Below are positions 51,084-61,000 of a stretch of 64,000 nt of DNA, in pieces. Both the position numbers and the translations under genes were made by a program. The DNA lies in NCBI GenBank assembly GCA_035290965.1, contig DATDTD010000071.1, positions 89,127-153,126 on the forward strand, in the 5' to 3' direction. A model generated the notes under the pieces. That model did not search any database. It was given only the letters and a program-made list of their open reading frames with translations, and was not told the origin of the DNA. Origin of the DNA: JAGVNX01 sp035290965. Its GTDB lineage: Archaea > Iainarchaeota > Iainarchaeia > Iainarchaeales > GCA-2688035. The first letter of the stretch is position 1. Each line of letters opens with the position of its first letter.

Positions 51084-51117
51084 TTCTTGGGAGAATTTTA
51101 ATCAAAAGATGGTTCAC

Positions 51118-51321
51118 ATGGGCTTGTTTGATTCTCTCAAGGCAAAAAAAACAGAAATTGAAGGAAAGAAAGAGAAAGAGGAATCTCCGCAGAAAGAGGC
51201 AAAGTATTCCGAGGCATGCGCTTTGTGCGGGGGTTCGGGAACGGAAAAAAAATGGATGGGCCAGTACTGGCACAAGAAATGCATTAGAACTGCAAAGAAG
51301 GCTTCAAGAAAAATGATATAG
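51118..51321 (+). CDS. small zinc-binding protein
   Basis: This protein of 67 residues has a Lys/Glu-rich N-terminus (MGLFDSLKAKKTEIEGKKEK) and a zinc-finger-like CALCGGSGTEKKW followed by YWHKKC. ATG 51109 is an alternative start. It begins 34 bases after the tRNA-Gln 5' half and may share its transcript. No family is recognised. Confidence 0.6.
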   Translation: MGLFDSLKAKKTEIEGKKEKEESPQKEAKYSEACALCGGSGTEKKWMGQYWHKKCIRTAKKASRKMI

Positions 51322-51418
51322 TTGTTTTTCATTTTATTCAGATTCTGCAAACCATTTCAGGAATAGGGGAAACCCAGAGTCTCAAAGCGTTTTTAAGGCA
51401 GAAAAACCAAATTCTCAT

Positions 51419-52579
51419 ATGCCTGAAATAATTGTCGATGAAGATAAATTTCTTTCAATATTTTCTGCCATTGCAAGGCACAATGCCGGGAATTATCACA
51501 AAGCATTAGAACTAAACAAGACGATTAAAAATTTCTGTGAAATTGCCAGGCAAATTGATCAGCCCAAAAAAACTGTTGCAGATTGGCTGTCACATAAGAA
51601 AACTCCCCACGCAGTTATTGCAATCAACGAACTAAACAAAAATAAGTTATTGCCCCTTATTGAAAATTCTGATTCAGAGGCATTTAACTTGTTTGTTGAG
51701 ATTTTTTCTTTTGTTTATGGTGACGGAACGCTAAAAAAAGACTTGAGCGGAATTGACCTTTTTGGACAAGAAGCCGACTTGTCTAATTTACAAGATAAAA
51801 TCAAAAAAACTTTTGATTTTAATACAAGAATGTCTTTTGTGGAAAGCAGAAGTGTTATCACAAGAGAATCCAAGGGCATAATCTACAAAAAAGAGATTCT
51901 TGGTTCCGGCTATAGACTGCGAATTCACTCTGCACAGCTAGCCAAGCTTTTGTATTTAGCCGGCGCGCCAAAAGGTGACAAGATAACGCAAGCGGTAACA
52001 ATACCAGAATGGCTTATGAATTCGTCAAAAGAAACAAAACGAAGATTTTTGAGTGTTTTACTTGGAAATGAACTGCAATGCCCTTATATACGCGCCAAAA
52101 ATGCTTTTACCTGCGCACACTTGGGTTTTCACAAAATTGAAAGCAGGGAAAAAGACTTGAAAGAATTTCTCTTGCAGATTATGACTTTACTGAAGGAATT
52201 TGGAATCGCAACTTCTCAAATTGCTTCTGAAAAATGCAGAACAATCCGCAAAGACGGCAATCGTTCCCTAAAAGTATATTTCTCAATTGATTCGCACAGC
52301 CCGAATATTTTGCGCCTGTTCAAAGAAATCCCGTTCAAATACGCGGAAGAAAAGCAAACGCGATTTGAAAAGGCAGTTCAAAAGTTTTTGGCAAACTCAC
52401 AGCACTTAAAACAGGAATGGGCATTGTATGAAAAAGTAATGCAAATGCACGCAAGAGGCTTAGGGAGAAGAACGATTTTCAAACAGCTAAATTTGCCTAA
52501 AAAATATTTTTACAGAATAAATGCATGGATACACTACGGACAAAAGCCACTGTACTTTGATGAAAAAAAGACTTTCTAA
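51419..52579 (+). CDS. LAGLIDADG-like homing endonuclease, second copy
   Basis: This protein of 386 residues has an N-terminal helix-turn-helix (CEIARQIDQPKKTVADWLSHKK) followed by a LAGLIDADG-like helix FVEIFSFVYGDGTLKKDL (about residue 95-112). A second helix near residue 215 (RRFLSVLLGNELQC) has lost its acidic residue, so it may be inactive. A C-terminal KVMQMHARGLGRRTIFKQL is another helix-turn-helix. It lies 336 bases after the tRNA-Gln 5' half and is AT-rich. It is not closely similar to the gene at 49497, although the length is the same. Confidence 0.7.
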   Translation: MPEIIVDEDKFLSIFSAIARHNAGNYHKALELNKTIKNFCEIARQIDQPKKTVADWLSHKKTPHAVIAINELNKNKLLPLIENSDSEAFNLFVEIFSFVYGDGTLKKDLSGIDLFGQEADLSNLQDKIKKTFDFNTRMSFVESRSVITRESKGIIYKKEILGSGYRLRIHSAQLAKLLYLAGAPKGDKITQAVTIPEWLMNSSKETKRRFLSVLLGNELQCPYIRAKNAFTCAHLGFHKIESREKDLKEFLLQIMTLLKEFGIATSQIASEKCRTIRKDGNRSLKVYFSIDSHSPNILRLFKEIPFKYAEEKQTRFEKAVQKFLANSQHLKQEWALYEKVMQMHARGLGRRTIFKQLNLPKKYFYRINAWIHYGQKPLYFDEKKTF

Positions 52580-52662
52580 GAAAGGGCGCGCGCAAAATGG
52601 TTTGACTGCAAAAACTAAGTTTTTTAAAGGGCAAAAGCCTATTACATAAAGCGGTCAATGGC

Positions 52663-54894
52663 ATGGTTCGAATGAAAATTCTGATTGTAATTGTTTTCCT
52701 TGTTCTTTTTGCGGGAAACGCTTTTGCACAAACATGTGTTGACATGCCAACGCTTCTCACATACATCGGGCAGTGGAAAGCGGGAACAATGACAATGCCT
52801 GCACTCCTCACATACATTGGAGAGTGGAAAACAGGAACAGGATGCACAGGACAAACAACAATGACAACAGCAAGCAGAACAAGCGGGGTAATGCCACTGG
52901 GAGTTTTCTTTGACGCGATTGATACCGCTTCTCCGGTTTGGGCAAGCAGCGTAGTGCAGCCGAAAGGATTCACAAGCCAGCCTTCACAGATTACCGGCGT
53001 AAAAATAACAACAGTCGGCTTTTCAAATGCGCTTGGAAACGGAACATTGAGTTATAATGTCGCAAGCAAGACTCTTTCATGGAATTCAGGAACAGCTGTT
53101 GATATTTCTTCAGGAAAGAATTTTATTTTGTTAAGCGGCGGCAATCAGGCGAAGCTGTATGTCTGGGTTGACCCGACTCTCATGCCCGCTGCAAATGTAA
53201 ACGAACAGGTTGAGATTGTTAACAGCGGCTTGAATGCAGACTGGGCATCATTCCATTACGAATGGGACTTCGGGGACCCTGCTCCAAGCGGAACAAGCCC
53301 TACAGACCCTTTGTGGTTTTGGGAGCAGGGAGCAAAAAAGAGCGACGGCAGCCGGTTCTCAAAAAACCAGGCTTTCGGATGGAACGCAGCGCACGTTTAT
53401 GAAAATGACGGAACATATCAAGTAAAACTGAAAATTATTGACGATGAAGGCGGAACTCATGAGTATGCTGAAACAATCACTGTTGCAGAACAGCCTGCTG
53501 GAGGCTGGACAACGTATTATTTTGCTGCAAGCGGGCTTGACACAAAGCCCTGCAGCCTTGCAGAGCCCTGCCAAACATGGGAAAAAGCAAAAACCCTGGC
53601 CGGGTCGAATGTAAAATTGCTGTTCAATCGGGGAGACAGTTTTGCCGCGGCTGCAACTTGGTCACCCAATGTGAATGGTGCGCTCTATGTGGGCGCATAT
53701 GGAACTGGCGATCGTCCAAGGTTCACCTTTGGTGCTGGCATTGGCTTCTTGAGCGGGAACTCTCTTACAGACGCCAGATTCGTGGATCTCTGGATTGACG
53801 GGGATTATCCCGCTACTGTTCCTGGACGTGCATTTGCAGGAATGGGCAATAATGGCCTGGCTCTTCGCTGTCAAGTGCAGGATATGGAGGAGGCATGGCA
53901 CTTGTCGTCGCGCCGTGGCTCTGTTGTCCAGGATTGTCAGGCTCAGAACAGCAAAAAGTACAACTTTTGGATCAGTGAAAACCCGCAGACTGCAATCCTG
54001 GGTTCAACTGCGAGTTTAGGAAACGAGGAAGCCCTGCTTCGCACTTACAATCAAAAGCTAGTGGTCTCTCATAACGAGTTTTCCAAACCATCGGGGAAAT
54101 ACAACATTGGATTCAGGTCTGTGGCACAGGCAGTCAATTGGTATATAATTTCGCACAATCTTTTTGATGGCAGCGGCATATATGTTGGGCCTGATAATTC
54201 GCCGGCTCCACGTCATGTATGGATTAGCAGTAATCAAGGCATATTCTCTCCTGACAGTTCGATCTTGCCCGGCAGTTTCCTAGCGTTAATACGTGTAGAT
54301 TCGAGTTTTGGTGTGACAATAGTAAACAACACCTATGTTTCAACGGTTAAGATTGGCGGTGCCGGAGTCTCTGTCGGCCTCTATGATTTGGGAGGCCCTG
54401 TCTCGCACGATAACCTTAGAATCATGAACAACAACTTCTTCTACTCCAGCGCTTCGGGTAACCTGAACGAGTTTCCGGTTCGTTTCTTTGGAACTACGAC
54501 CGCCGCTGCGGCAGTATCAGGAAATGTCGAGTTAGTGAACAACGCGGTGAGCGTGCCATTAGAGGGCGATCGGATCGCAAGCTATGATGTTTCCGCATAC
54601 GGTTTGATGCACATCAACCACAATGTGTGGTATCATCCAAATTTGGCGAAACCGTTTTTGGAATCAGGTACCAGATATACTTTTGCCGAGTGGCAAAGCA
54701 GAGGCTATGATGCGCAATCAAGTGCAGGCGACCCGCTATTTAAAAATCCGTCCTTAGGGGATTTGCGGTTGCAATCAGGCAGCCCGGCAATCAACCAGGG
54801 CTCTTCAGATGTTTTGCCATGGGTGCGAGTTGATGCCGACGGAAAATACAGAACAGATGAAACTCCCGACATCGGGGCTTATGAATACCAGTAA
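52663..54894 (+). CDS. secreted beta-helix protein with PKD-like domain
   Basis: This protein of 743 residues has a signal peptide (residues 4-23). Next comes a tandem duplication MPTLLTYIGQWKAGT / MPALLTYIGEWKTGT (about 27-59). A PKD-like fold follows (YEWDFGDP near 190 and VYENDGTYQVKLKIIDDEGGTH near 245). The rest is a right-handed parallel beta-helix (DARFVDLWIDG, ALRCQVQDMEEAW, VVSHNEFSKPSG, IISHNLFDGSGIYVG, LRIMNNNFFY, VELVNNAV, LMHINHNVWYH). Such proteins bind or cut polysaccharides. The middle part (53600-54780) uses more GC-rich, less A-rich codons than the ends, suggesting acquisition. Confidence 0.8.
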   Translation: MVRMKILIVIVFLVLFAGNAFAQTCVDMPTLLTYIGQWKAGTMTMPALLTYIGEWKTGTGCTGQTTMTTASRTSGVMPLGVFFDAIDTASPVWASSVVQPKGFTSQPSQITGVKITTVGFSNALGNGTLSYNVASKTLSWNSGTAVDISSGKNFILLSGGNQAKLYVWVDPTLMPAANVNEQVEIVNSGLNADWASFHYEWDFGDPAPSGTSPTDPLWFWEQGAKKSDGSRFSKNQAFGWNAAHVYENDGTYQVKLKIIDDEGGTHEYAETITVAEQPAGGWTTYYFAASGLDTKPCSLAEPCQTWEKAKTLAGSNVKLLFNRGDSFAAAATWSPNVNGALYVGAYGTGDRPRFTFGAGIGFLSGNSLTDARFVDLWIDGDYPATVPGRAFAGMGNNGLALRCQVQDMEEAWHLSSRRGSVVQDCQAQNSKKYNFWISENPQTAILGSTASLGNEEALLRTYNQKLVVSHNEFSKPSGKYNIGFRSVAQAVNWYIISHNLFDGSGIYVGPDNSPAPRHVWISSNQGIFSPDSSILPGSFLALIRVDSSFGVTIVNNTYVSTVKIGGAGVSVGLYDLGGPVSHDNLRIMNNNFFYSSASGNLNEFPVRFFGTTTAAAAVSGNVELVNNAVSVPLEGDRIASYDVSAYGLMHINHNVWYHPNLAKPFLESGTRYTFAEWQSRGYDAQSSAGDPLFKNPSLGDLRLQSGSPAINQGSSDVLPWVRVDADGKYRTDETPDIGAYEYQ

Positions 54895-54916
54895 AAAAAA
54901 GTTATTGCCTGTTTTT

Positions 54917-56149
54917 TCACTTGGTTATTTTTTTTCCGAATGCGAGCGCGAACACGAAAATTATTACTGCGATTATTGCGCTTGCCAAAAAGGCTGTTTT
55001 TAACCCGTAAAAGTCGCCGATTATTCCAAAGCAAATCGGCCCGATTGTTCCGCCCAAAACATATATGCCATAATAAATTCCCGTCATTTCCCCTATTTCA
55101 AGATTCGGGCTGATGTCAGTAACAAGACTGTTCAATGCGGGAATTATGAGCGCGAGCAGGAAAGCAAGCACAAAGCACAGTATTACAAAAAGAATTATGC
55201 TTTCAGTGCTGAAAAAAATAATTGCGAGCACAATCGCCATGAGAAGCAGGCCTATCTGAATCATTCTCATTTTGCCTTCCCTGTTTGCAAGCCCTGCAAG
55301 CAGAAAGCAGAACATGAAGGGAACATGCAAAAATGCATATAACAGCATCAGCCCGCTCAAATCAATCCCCAGGTCAGAGCTTATGAGCGGAACGACAAAA
55401 TACAGAACATAGGAAATTATTGAAATAAAGAACATTATCATGCCGAGAAGAAGCGCTTTTTTTCCAAGCAGAAAAAAATCCTTCATTTCCCTTTTGAAAA
55501 CCATGTCTTTTTCGACTATTTCCTCTATTGCCTGTTTTATTCCTTCCTCTGCGGTTTTTTCCGAGGGAATGACTTTGTAAAAAACCAGGAGGCTTATGAG
55601 GGAAAGTGGCACAAGCAGAAGAAAGAGGCTGTTGATATTGAAAAACAAAACCAGAAAAGAGCCGATTATTGCGCCGACTACTACTGCAAAATTCACTATT
55701 GTTGAATACCATCCGAAAGCCTTGAGGTTTGTTTCCTTGGGAGTGTTCTGCCGTATGAAGGATTCAGTCGAAACCCAGAGCAGCGGATTCGCGATTCCGT
55801 GGATGGAACGCACGATTATGAGCTGCCAGAATTTTGCGGCAAAGGAATAAAAAATTCCGAGAAAAGCGTAAAAAACAAGGGCAATCTTAATCAGCCTGCG
55901 GGGCCGCACCCTGTCTGCAAGGTCGCCTATTGGAATGGCCGCCAAAAAAACTGTAAGGTTCAGGACTGCAAAAATAACTCCGACAAGAGTGTAATTCGGA
56001 ACCATTGCCTTTATGTAAAGCGGAATCAAAGGGTCGATTATTCCCCAGGAAAGATCGAAAACAAAAAGCATTACAAGCAATAATTTTATGTTGTGCGGGA
56101 GCTCTGCCCCGAAAATTTTAAAGGTATTCAGCCTGAAATGCCTGTGCAT
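54917..56149 (-). CDS. major facilitator superfamily transporter
   Basis: This protein of 410 residues has about 12 hydrophobic helices. The loop between helices 2 and 3 reads PIGDLADRVRPRRLIKIAL, a form of the MFS motif GxLaDrxGrr, and a matching sequence GLANREGKMRMIQIGL lies between helices 8 and 9. These pumps move sugars, drugs or ions. Substrate not visible. It lies four bases from gatE on the same strand. Confidence 0.88.
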   Translation of the reverse strand: MHRHFRLNTFKIFGAELPHNIKLLLVMLFVFDLSWGIIDPLIPLYIKAMVPNYTLVGVIFAVLNLTVFLAAIPIGDLADRVRPRRLIKIALVFYAFLGIFYSFAAKFWQLIIVRSIHGIANPLLWVSTESFIRQNTPKETNLKAFGWYSTIVNFAVVVGAIIGSFLVLFFNINSLFLLLVPLSLISLLVFYKVIPSEKTAEEGIKQAIEEIVEKDMVFKREMKDFFLLGKKALLLGMIMFFISIISYVLYFVVPLISSDLGIDLSGLMLLYAFLHVPFMFCFLLAGLANREGKMRMIQIGLLLMAIVLAIIFFSTESIILFVILCFVLAFLLALIIPALNSLVTDISPNLEIGEMTGIYYGIYVLGGTIGPICFGIIGDFYGLKTAFLASAIIAVIIFVFALAFGKKITK

Positions 56150-56153
56150 AGAA

Positions 56154-58028
56154 TCACTGCCTTTTTTTCAGTTCCTGTTCGAGAACCATGCTGATTACTG
56201 CGCCGCTTGCCTTTCCCTTAAGCTCCTTCATTAAATCCCCCATAAGCGCGCTCATTGCGCCTGTTCCTTTTTCCCTTGCAAGCGCGGAATTTTTTTCAAT
56301 CGCGTTTCTCACTGCCTTCCGAACTTCTTCCTCGGAAAACTTTTCAATGCCAAACCCATGAATAATCTCCTTAAGGGTTTTTTCGGGCTTTTTGGCCCAT
56401 TCGGCAAGCACTGAAAGCAGGACCTCTTTTGTAATCCCGCCATTTTTCATTGAATCCAAAATTTCAACAATCATTTCATTCGAAATGTTTTCAACAGGAA
56501 CATTGTCGCGCTTCATTTCGCGCAGGTTCTCGAGAAGAAGCATTGCGGAAACAGTCGCATTGTATCCCTTTTCAAGAAGCTCCTCGAAAAAGCACGCGTA
56601 ATTGTTGAGCTTCATTTCCTGCGCAAGCTTTTCGCCCAAGCCGTGCTTCCTGTACAAAGCAAGCCTTTCTTCGAGAGAAAGAGGAAGTTGCCTGCGAAGT
56701 TTTTTCAATTGTACTTCTGAAACAATTATTTTTTCCAAATCAGTTTCAGGATACATGCGCGCAGCGCCCGGCAAAGGCCTGCTGTATTCAGTGTTTGCAT
56801 TTTCAAGTGCATTGCGGGTTTCTTCAGGAACTCCCTTCAAGGCAAGAATGCATCTCTGCCTTGCAATTTCAAGCGCTTCAAGCGCCTTCTGTTTTTCGCC
56901 GGAAACAAAAACAAAAGCATCATTTTCATTGCAGCCGAGAATTTCCCTTGTTTTTGAAATTTCATCTTCTGAAATCCCATAGGCGGGAAGCTCGTCTGAA
57001 TGAATTATTCCCTGCAGGCCTGTTTTTGCCTTTACATAGGATGCAAGTTCAGTGCCGAAGCGCCTTCCCTGCTGGAGCTCTTTTCCAAGAATTCCTTTGC
57101 AATGAGAAAGCCGAAAGCCGAAAATCTTTCTCCCCTTGAGAAACTTGCACTGCGAGTTTTCAAAAATTTCCGTGAGTTCCAAAGAAGGATGCGAAAAGTT
57201 TTTTTCGGAAAAATCTTTTTCAAGGAGTTCTTTTTTGAGTTCAAGCAGGCTCATCTGCCTCTGCGCTTCTCTCCTTACGTATTCATCAATCATTTCCAAT
57301 TCCTGCACTCCCTTTATTTCAACGCGCGCCCCGCCTGAAATTGAAACATTCAAATCCTGCCTTATTGTTCCCAGCCCGCGCTTTGCCTTGCAAGTCCTTC
57401 TCAAAAGCTCTCCGATTTTCAATGCGCATTCCTTAACCTCTTCCGGAGTGCGCAAATCAGGCATTGTTGCAAATTCTATCAGGGGAATGCCTAACCTGTC
57501 TAACCTGTAAAAAATTTCTCTTTCTGTTTTCTGCATTGGCCTTGCCGCATCCTCTTCAAGAGCAATTGTCTGGACTCCTATTTCCTTGCCTGAAATTTTT
57601 ATTTTTCCGCCAAGGGCAATCAAAGCAGTTCTTTGAAATCCGGAAGTATTGCTTCCGTCCACTACAGTCTTGCGCATTACAACTGCAGAATCAATTATTC
57701 TTGAGCCGCACATCAGCGCTATTTTCAGTGCTGTTTCAAGCGCTTCAGAATCAACAGGCATTGGAGGGGAATCGTCGCTTTCCACTAGGCAGTTTGAATC
57801 CGAATAAGCCTCGTAAACAAATTCAAGGCCTTTTTTAACTGCTTCAAGGGCGGCAGCGTCAAACTCGCCGAATTCGGATGCCGCAATGCGCATTTTTCTC
57901 CTGAAAACAATGTCGGGTTTTTCCTCGCGCAGCAAGGAAAGGCATCTGCAGAACAGTTTTCCTGTTTCTAACTGCTGGTGCACTTCAAGCCCTGCTTTCA
58001 GGCCGAGTTTTGAAAAATCAAGCTCCAT
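56154..58028 (-). CDS. gatE: Glu-tRNA(Gln) amidotransferase subunit E
   Basis: This protein of 624 residues is archaeal GatE: LGLKAGLEVHQQLETGKLFCRC, then SNTSGFQRTALIALGG, LEEDAARP and DRLGIPLIEFATMPD. An AspRS-like insertion (ARMYPETDLEKI) and a YqeY-like tail (KGKASGAVISMVLEQEL) follow. GatD, its asparaginase-like partner, is not in the window. The complex converts Glu-tRNA(Gln) to Gln-tRNA(Gln), the acceptor of which is the split tRNA here. ATG 58028 is preferred over the longer frame. Confidence 0.95.
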   Translation of the reverse strand: MELDFSKLGLKAGLEVHQQLETGKLFCRCLSLLREEKPDIVFRRKMRIAASEFGEFDAAALEAVKKGLEFVYEAYSDSNCLVESDDSPPMPVDSEALETALKIALMCGSRIIDSAVVMRKTVVDGSNTSGFQRTALIALGGKIKISGKEIGVQTIALEEDAARPMQKTEREIFYRLDRLGIPLIEFATMPDLRTPEEVKECALKIGELLRRTCKAKRGLGTIRQDLNVSISGGARVEIKGVQELEMIDEYVRREAQRQMSLLELKKELLEKDFSEKNFSHPSLELTEIFENSQCKFLKGRKIFGFRLSHCKGILGKELQQGRRFGTELASYVKAKTGLQGIIHSDELPAYGISEDEISKTREILGCNENDAFVFVSGEKQKALEALEIARQRCILALKGVPEETRNALENANTEYSRPLPGAARMYPETDLEKIIVSEVQLKKLRRQLPLSLEERLALYRKHGLGEKLAQEMKLNNYACFFEELLEKGYNATVSAMLLLENLREMKRDNVPVENISNEMIVEILDSMKNGGITKEVLLSVLAEWAKKPEKTLKEIIHGFGIEKFSEEEVRKAVRNAIEKNSALAREKGTGAMSALMGDLMKELKGKASGAVISMVLEQELKKRQ

Positions 58029-58098
58029 AAAAACCAGTTCTATTTGCATAAAGAATAGAAAAAAAGAATTTAATAAAGATTGCTAAACTGCAGTTATC

Positions 58099-61000
58099 CT
58101 AGCAGCCATAACAGCCAGTGTGCCTTGCATTGTTCTGGAAAACAGGCCATTCATCGCTGCCGCTTGTTCCCTGTGTATCATATACAAAAGTGGTTACGCG
58201 CGACGAAGTCGATACTATTAATTCGTTCTTTCCGTCATTGTCAATGTCGCCGACAGCTGTCGTATTGCCCATTGGGGAAGAGTTGTCAATGAATTTTGGA
58301 AAACCTGTTACAACTGAACCGTCATTGTTTATGGCATAAATAGGATACAGGTTGTTTAAGCGGTAGGAGGTTTTTCCCTGTACGAATATTTCCATCTGGG
58401 GATCTGAATCAAGGTTTGCAAGAACAGGCAGCCCGTCAAAAGACGAACGGATAGTCGAGTAATTCATGCAGACAGGGAAACCGTTTGCAATGGTTCCGTT
58501 GTCGTAAACAAATATGCAATTAGAGGGAAGGCGGCTATCCGAGCTGGGCGGGATTGCAGTAAATACAATCTCGAGCTGCCCGTCATTGTCAATATCCCCG
58601 ACAACAGGCCCCTGCAGGTATCCCCCGCTGTAGGATGTGTAAGTCTCTGTGTGAATCTGCCATCCCGGAACAATGCTTCCGTCAAGATTCCAGGCATAAA
58701 CATAGCCCTCGGAAAAGCCCGCGAGTATTTCTTTCTGCCCATCGTTGTCAATGTCTGCAAGCACAACGCGTGAAATTTTGCCTCCCTGCAGAACATCTTT
58801 TGGCCATCCGCTTAATATGTTTCCAAGCCTGTCCAATGCCCAGACTCTTGAAGCCATTGCACTGTATGCACAGGAAGAAGAAGAGGGGCAGGAACTGTTG
58901 GCATATACAATTTCTTTATAACCGTCGTTGTCAAGGTCTGCAACAGCAGGGCTCTCTACTGGCGAAAATAAACCAGAAAAAACAGGGTCGAGGCGCTTTC
59001 TCCACATCTCTGTGCCGTTCTTCTTTACAACATGGATATAAATTCCTGCGTTGCTTAAAAGAATTTCCTGAAAGCCGTCATTGTCAATGTCTGCAAGCAC
59101 AGGAGCCAAAGTTACTCCGATAGAGCCTATTGGCGGAAAAAAATTAGTCCCGTCATGCCTGAATGCGCTGACCCAGCCTGTATAGCCCCCGACTGCGATT
59201 TCCTTGAACCCGTCATTGTCAATATCCCCTACTGCAGGCCCAAAGAACAGTCCGTTGTTGACAGTGATAGGCCAGCCTGAAAGGGAAATTCCCCTGTCAT
59301 CCGCGACATTGATTGTTTGCCCGTATGCAGTTACCAGATCGTTTTTGCCGTCATTATCAATGTCTGCTATTGTAGGCTGGTCCAAGGGAATATTAGATAA
59401 AAATCCTCTTTTCGGCCAGCCTTCATGCAAATCAGTGTCAATGTGTATTATCACGCTTTTGCGAATCATCTGGCCGCCTGAATAGTTGTCAAGCAGAATA
59501 TTGTAAAAGCCTGTTCCGAATCCTGCGGGAAAATTCAGTGTTGCAAGAGTTCCTTTCACAACAGGCGCAAGCCCGTTGTTTGGCAAAGAAAGCCCTTCTT
59601 TTGTGCATTGTCCAATCGAAGAATAGCCCTTGGGGCAGAGCCAGACCTCGTATTTTTCAAAATCAGGGCCTGCGGCAGTTCCCTTGATTTCAATCTGGTT
59701 TTTTGGATTAAACACTGCCTGATGCACTGAATCAAGCCCGGCAGCATATTCATTAAGGTCGAACGGCTCTGTAATCTCAGTGTTTTTTATTTCCAGCAAG
59801 GAAAAAGCCTCGGATATTTTATTCTGCCCTTCAACGACAAGCTTTAACTCGAGTTTTTGCTCTCCCCAGTGAGAAGTGTCCCAATCAAACAAAATGCTGT
59901 TTTCAACAGGAACAGGAGATTCATAAAGCTTTGTCCAGGCAGCCGCCCCGGAACAGTCCTCGCGTTTTGAATAAATTGAATATTTTTCAAAATCAGTTCC
60001 TTTTGCACTGCCTGTTATTTCCATGGTTCCGCCGCTGACAAATTTGCCGCCCACGGTTATTTCCGCAGTAAGGGGTTCGCCCTCAGCCCTTATTGCGGCA
60101 TCTGTGTCTATTCTGCCCGAACCCTGCAGATTCAGGGAATAACCCAGATCAACAGCAGTGTTTTTTAAAATTGTTTTTATTTCTCCCGGAGTAAAAGCAG
60201 GGTTCTTCTGAATCAGCAGTGCAACTGCCCCGCTTACATGAGGAGTAGCCATGCTTGTTCCAGCAAGCAGAACATGCACATTGTCAATGCAGGGATAATA
60301 ATACGAGTGCTGGCCTTCGGGAAAAATATTGTCGTATCTTGCGGCACAAATAAAAGCGCCTGGCGCCAGAACATCCGGCTTAATCATTGTCTGCTGCTCT
60401 CCCGAAGCATCCAAAAAATTTACAGGCCCCCTGGAACTGAAAGAAGTAATCTGGTCTTTTCTCGGGTTGACATCGCTCCAGTACTGCTGGGAATAATCCT
60501 TTTTGTAAACCGCGCCCACAGTAATTGCCTTTCTCGCTGTTGCGGGAGTTCCGATTGTCGATGCACCCGGCCCCGAGTTTCCCGCGGCAATAACAGCCAC
60601 AACACCGGCATTCACAGCCCTGTCAATTGCCTGAGATACAGGATCGTCGGGGCCGCAGTACTCATCATAAGTGCCCAGGCAATCCCCGCCAAGGCTCAGG
60701 CTTATTATATCCAAATAGTCTGAAAAATCTCCATCCTGATTCGGGTCTGTTGAACGTTCTATTGCGGCAATTACATCGTCAAAATTGCCGCTTCCTGCAC
60801 TGTTCAAAACCTTGTAGGCAACTATTTTTGCATCGGGCGCAACACCTTTTAATGTGCCGTTTCCCGCGGCAGTTGCCGCAACATGGGTTCCGTGGCCCTG
60901 GTCATCAAGAGGATCATTGTCATGGTTTACAAAATCATAGCCGCCGATTACCTTGCAGTTAATTCCCAGGCAGCCGCCCAGATCCGGGTGCGGGTAATAA

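Noticed and set aside
51046..52579. tRNA-Gln with a homing-endonuclease intron after position 37
   Set aside because: No 3' half was found downstream of the endonuclease gene; the only complementary half is upstream.
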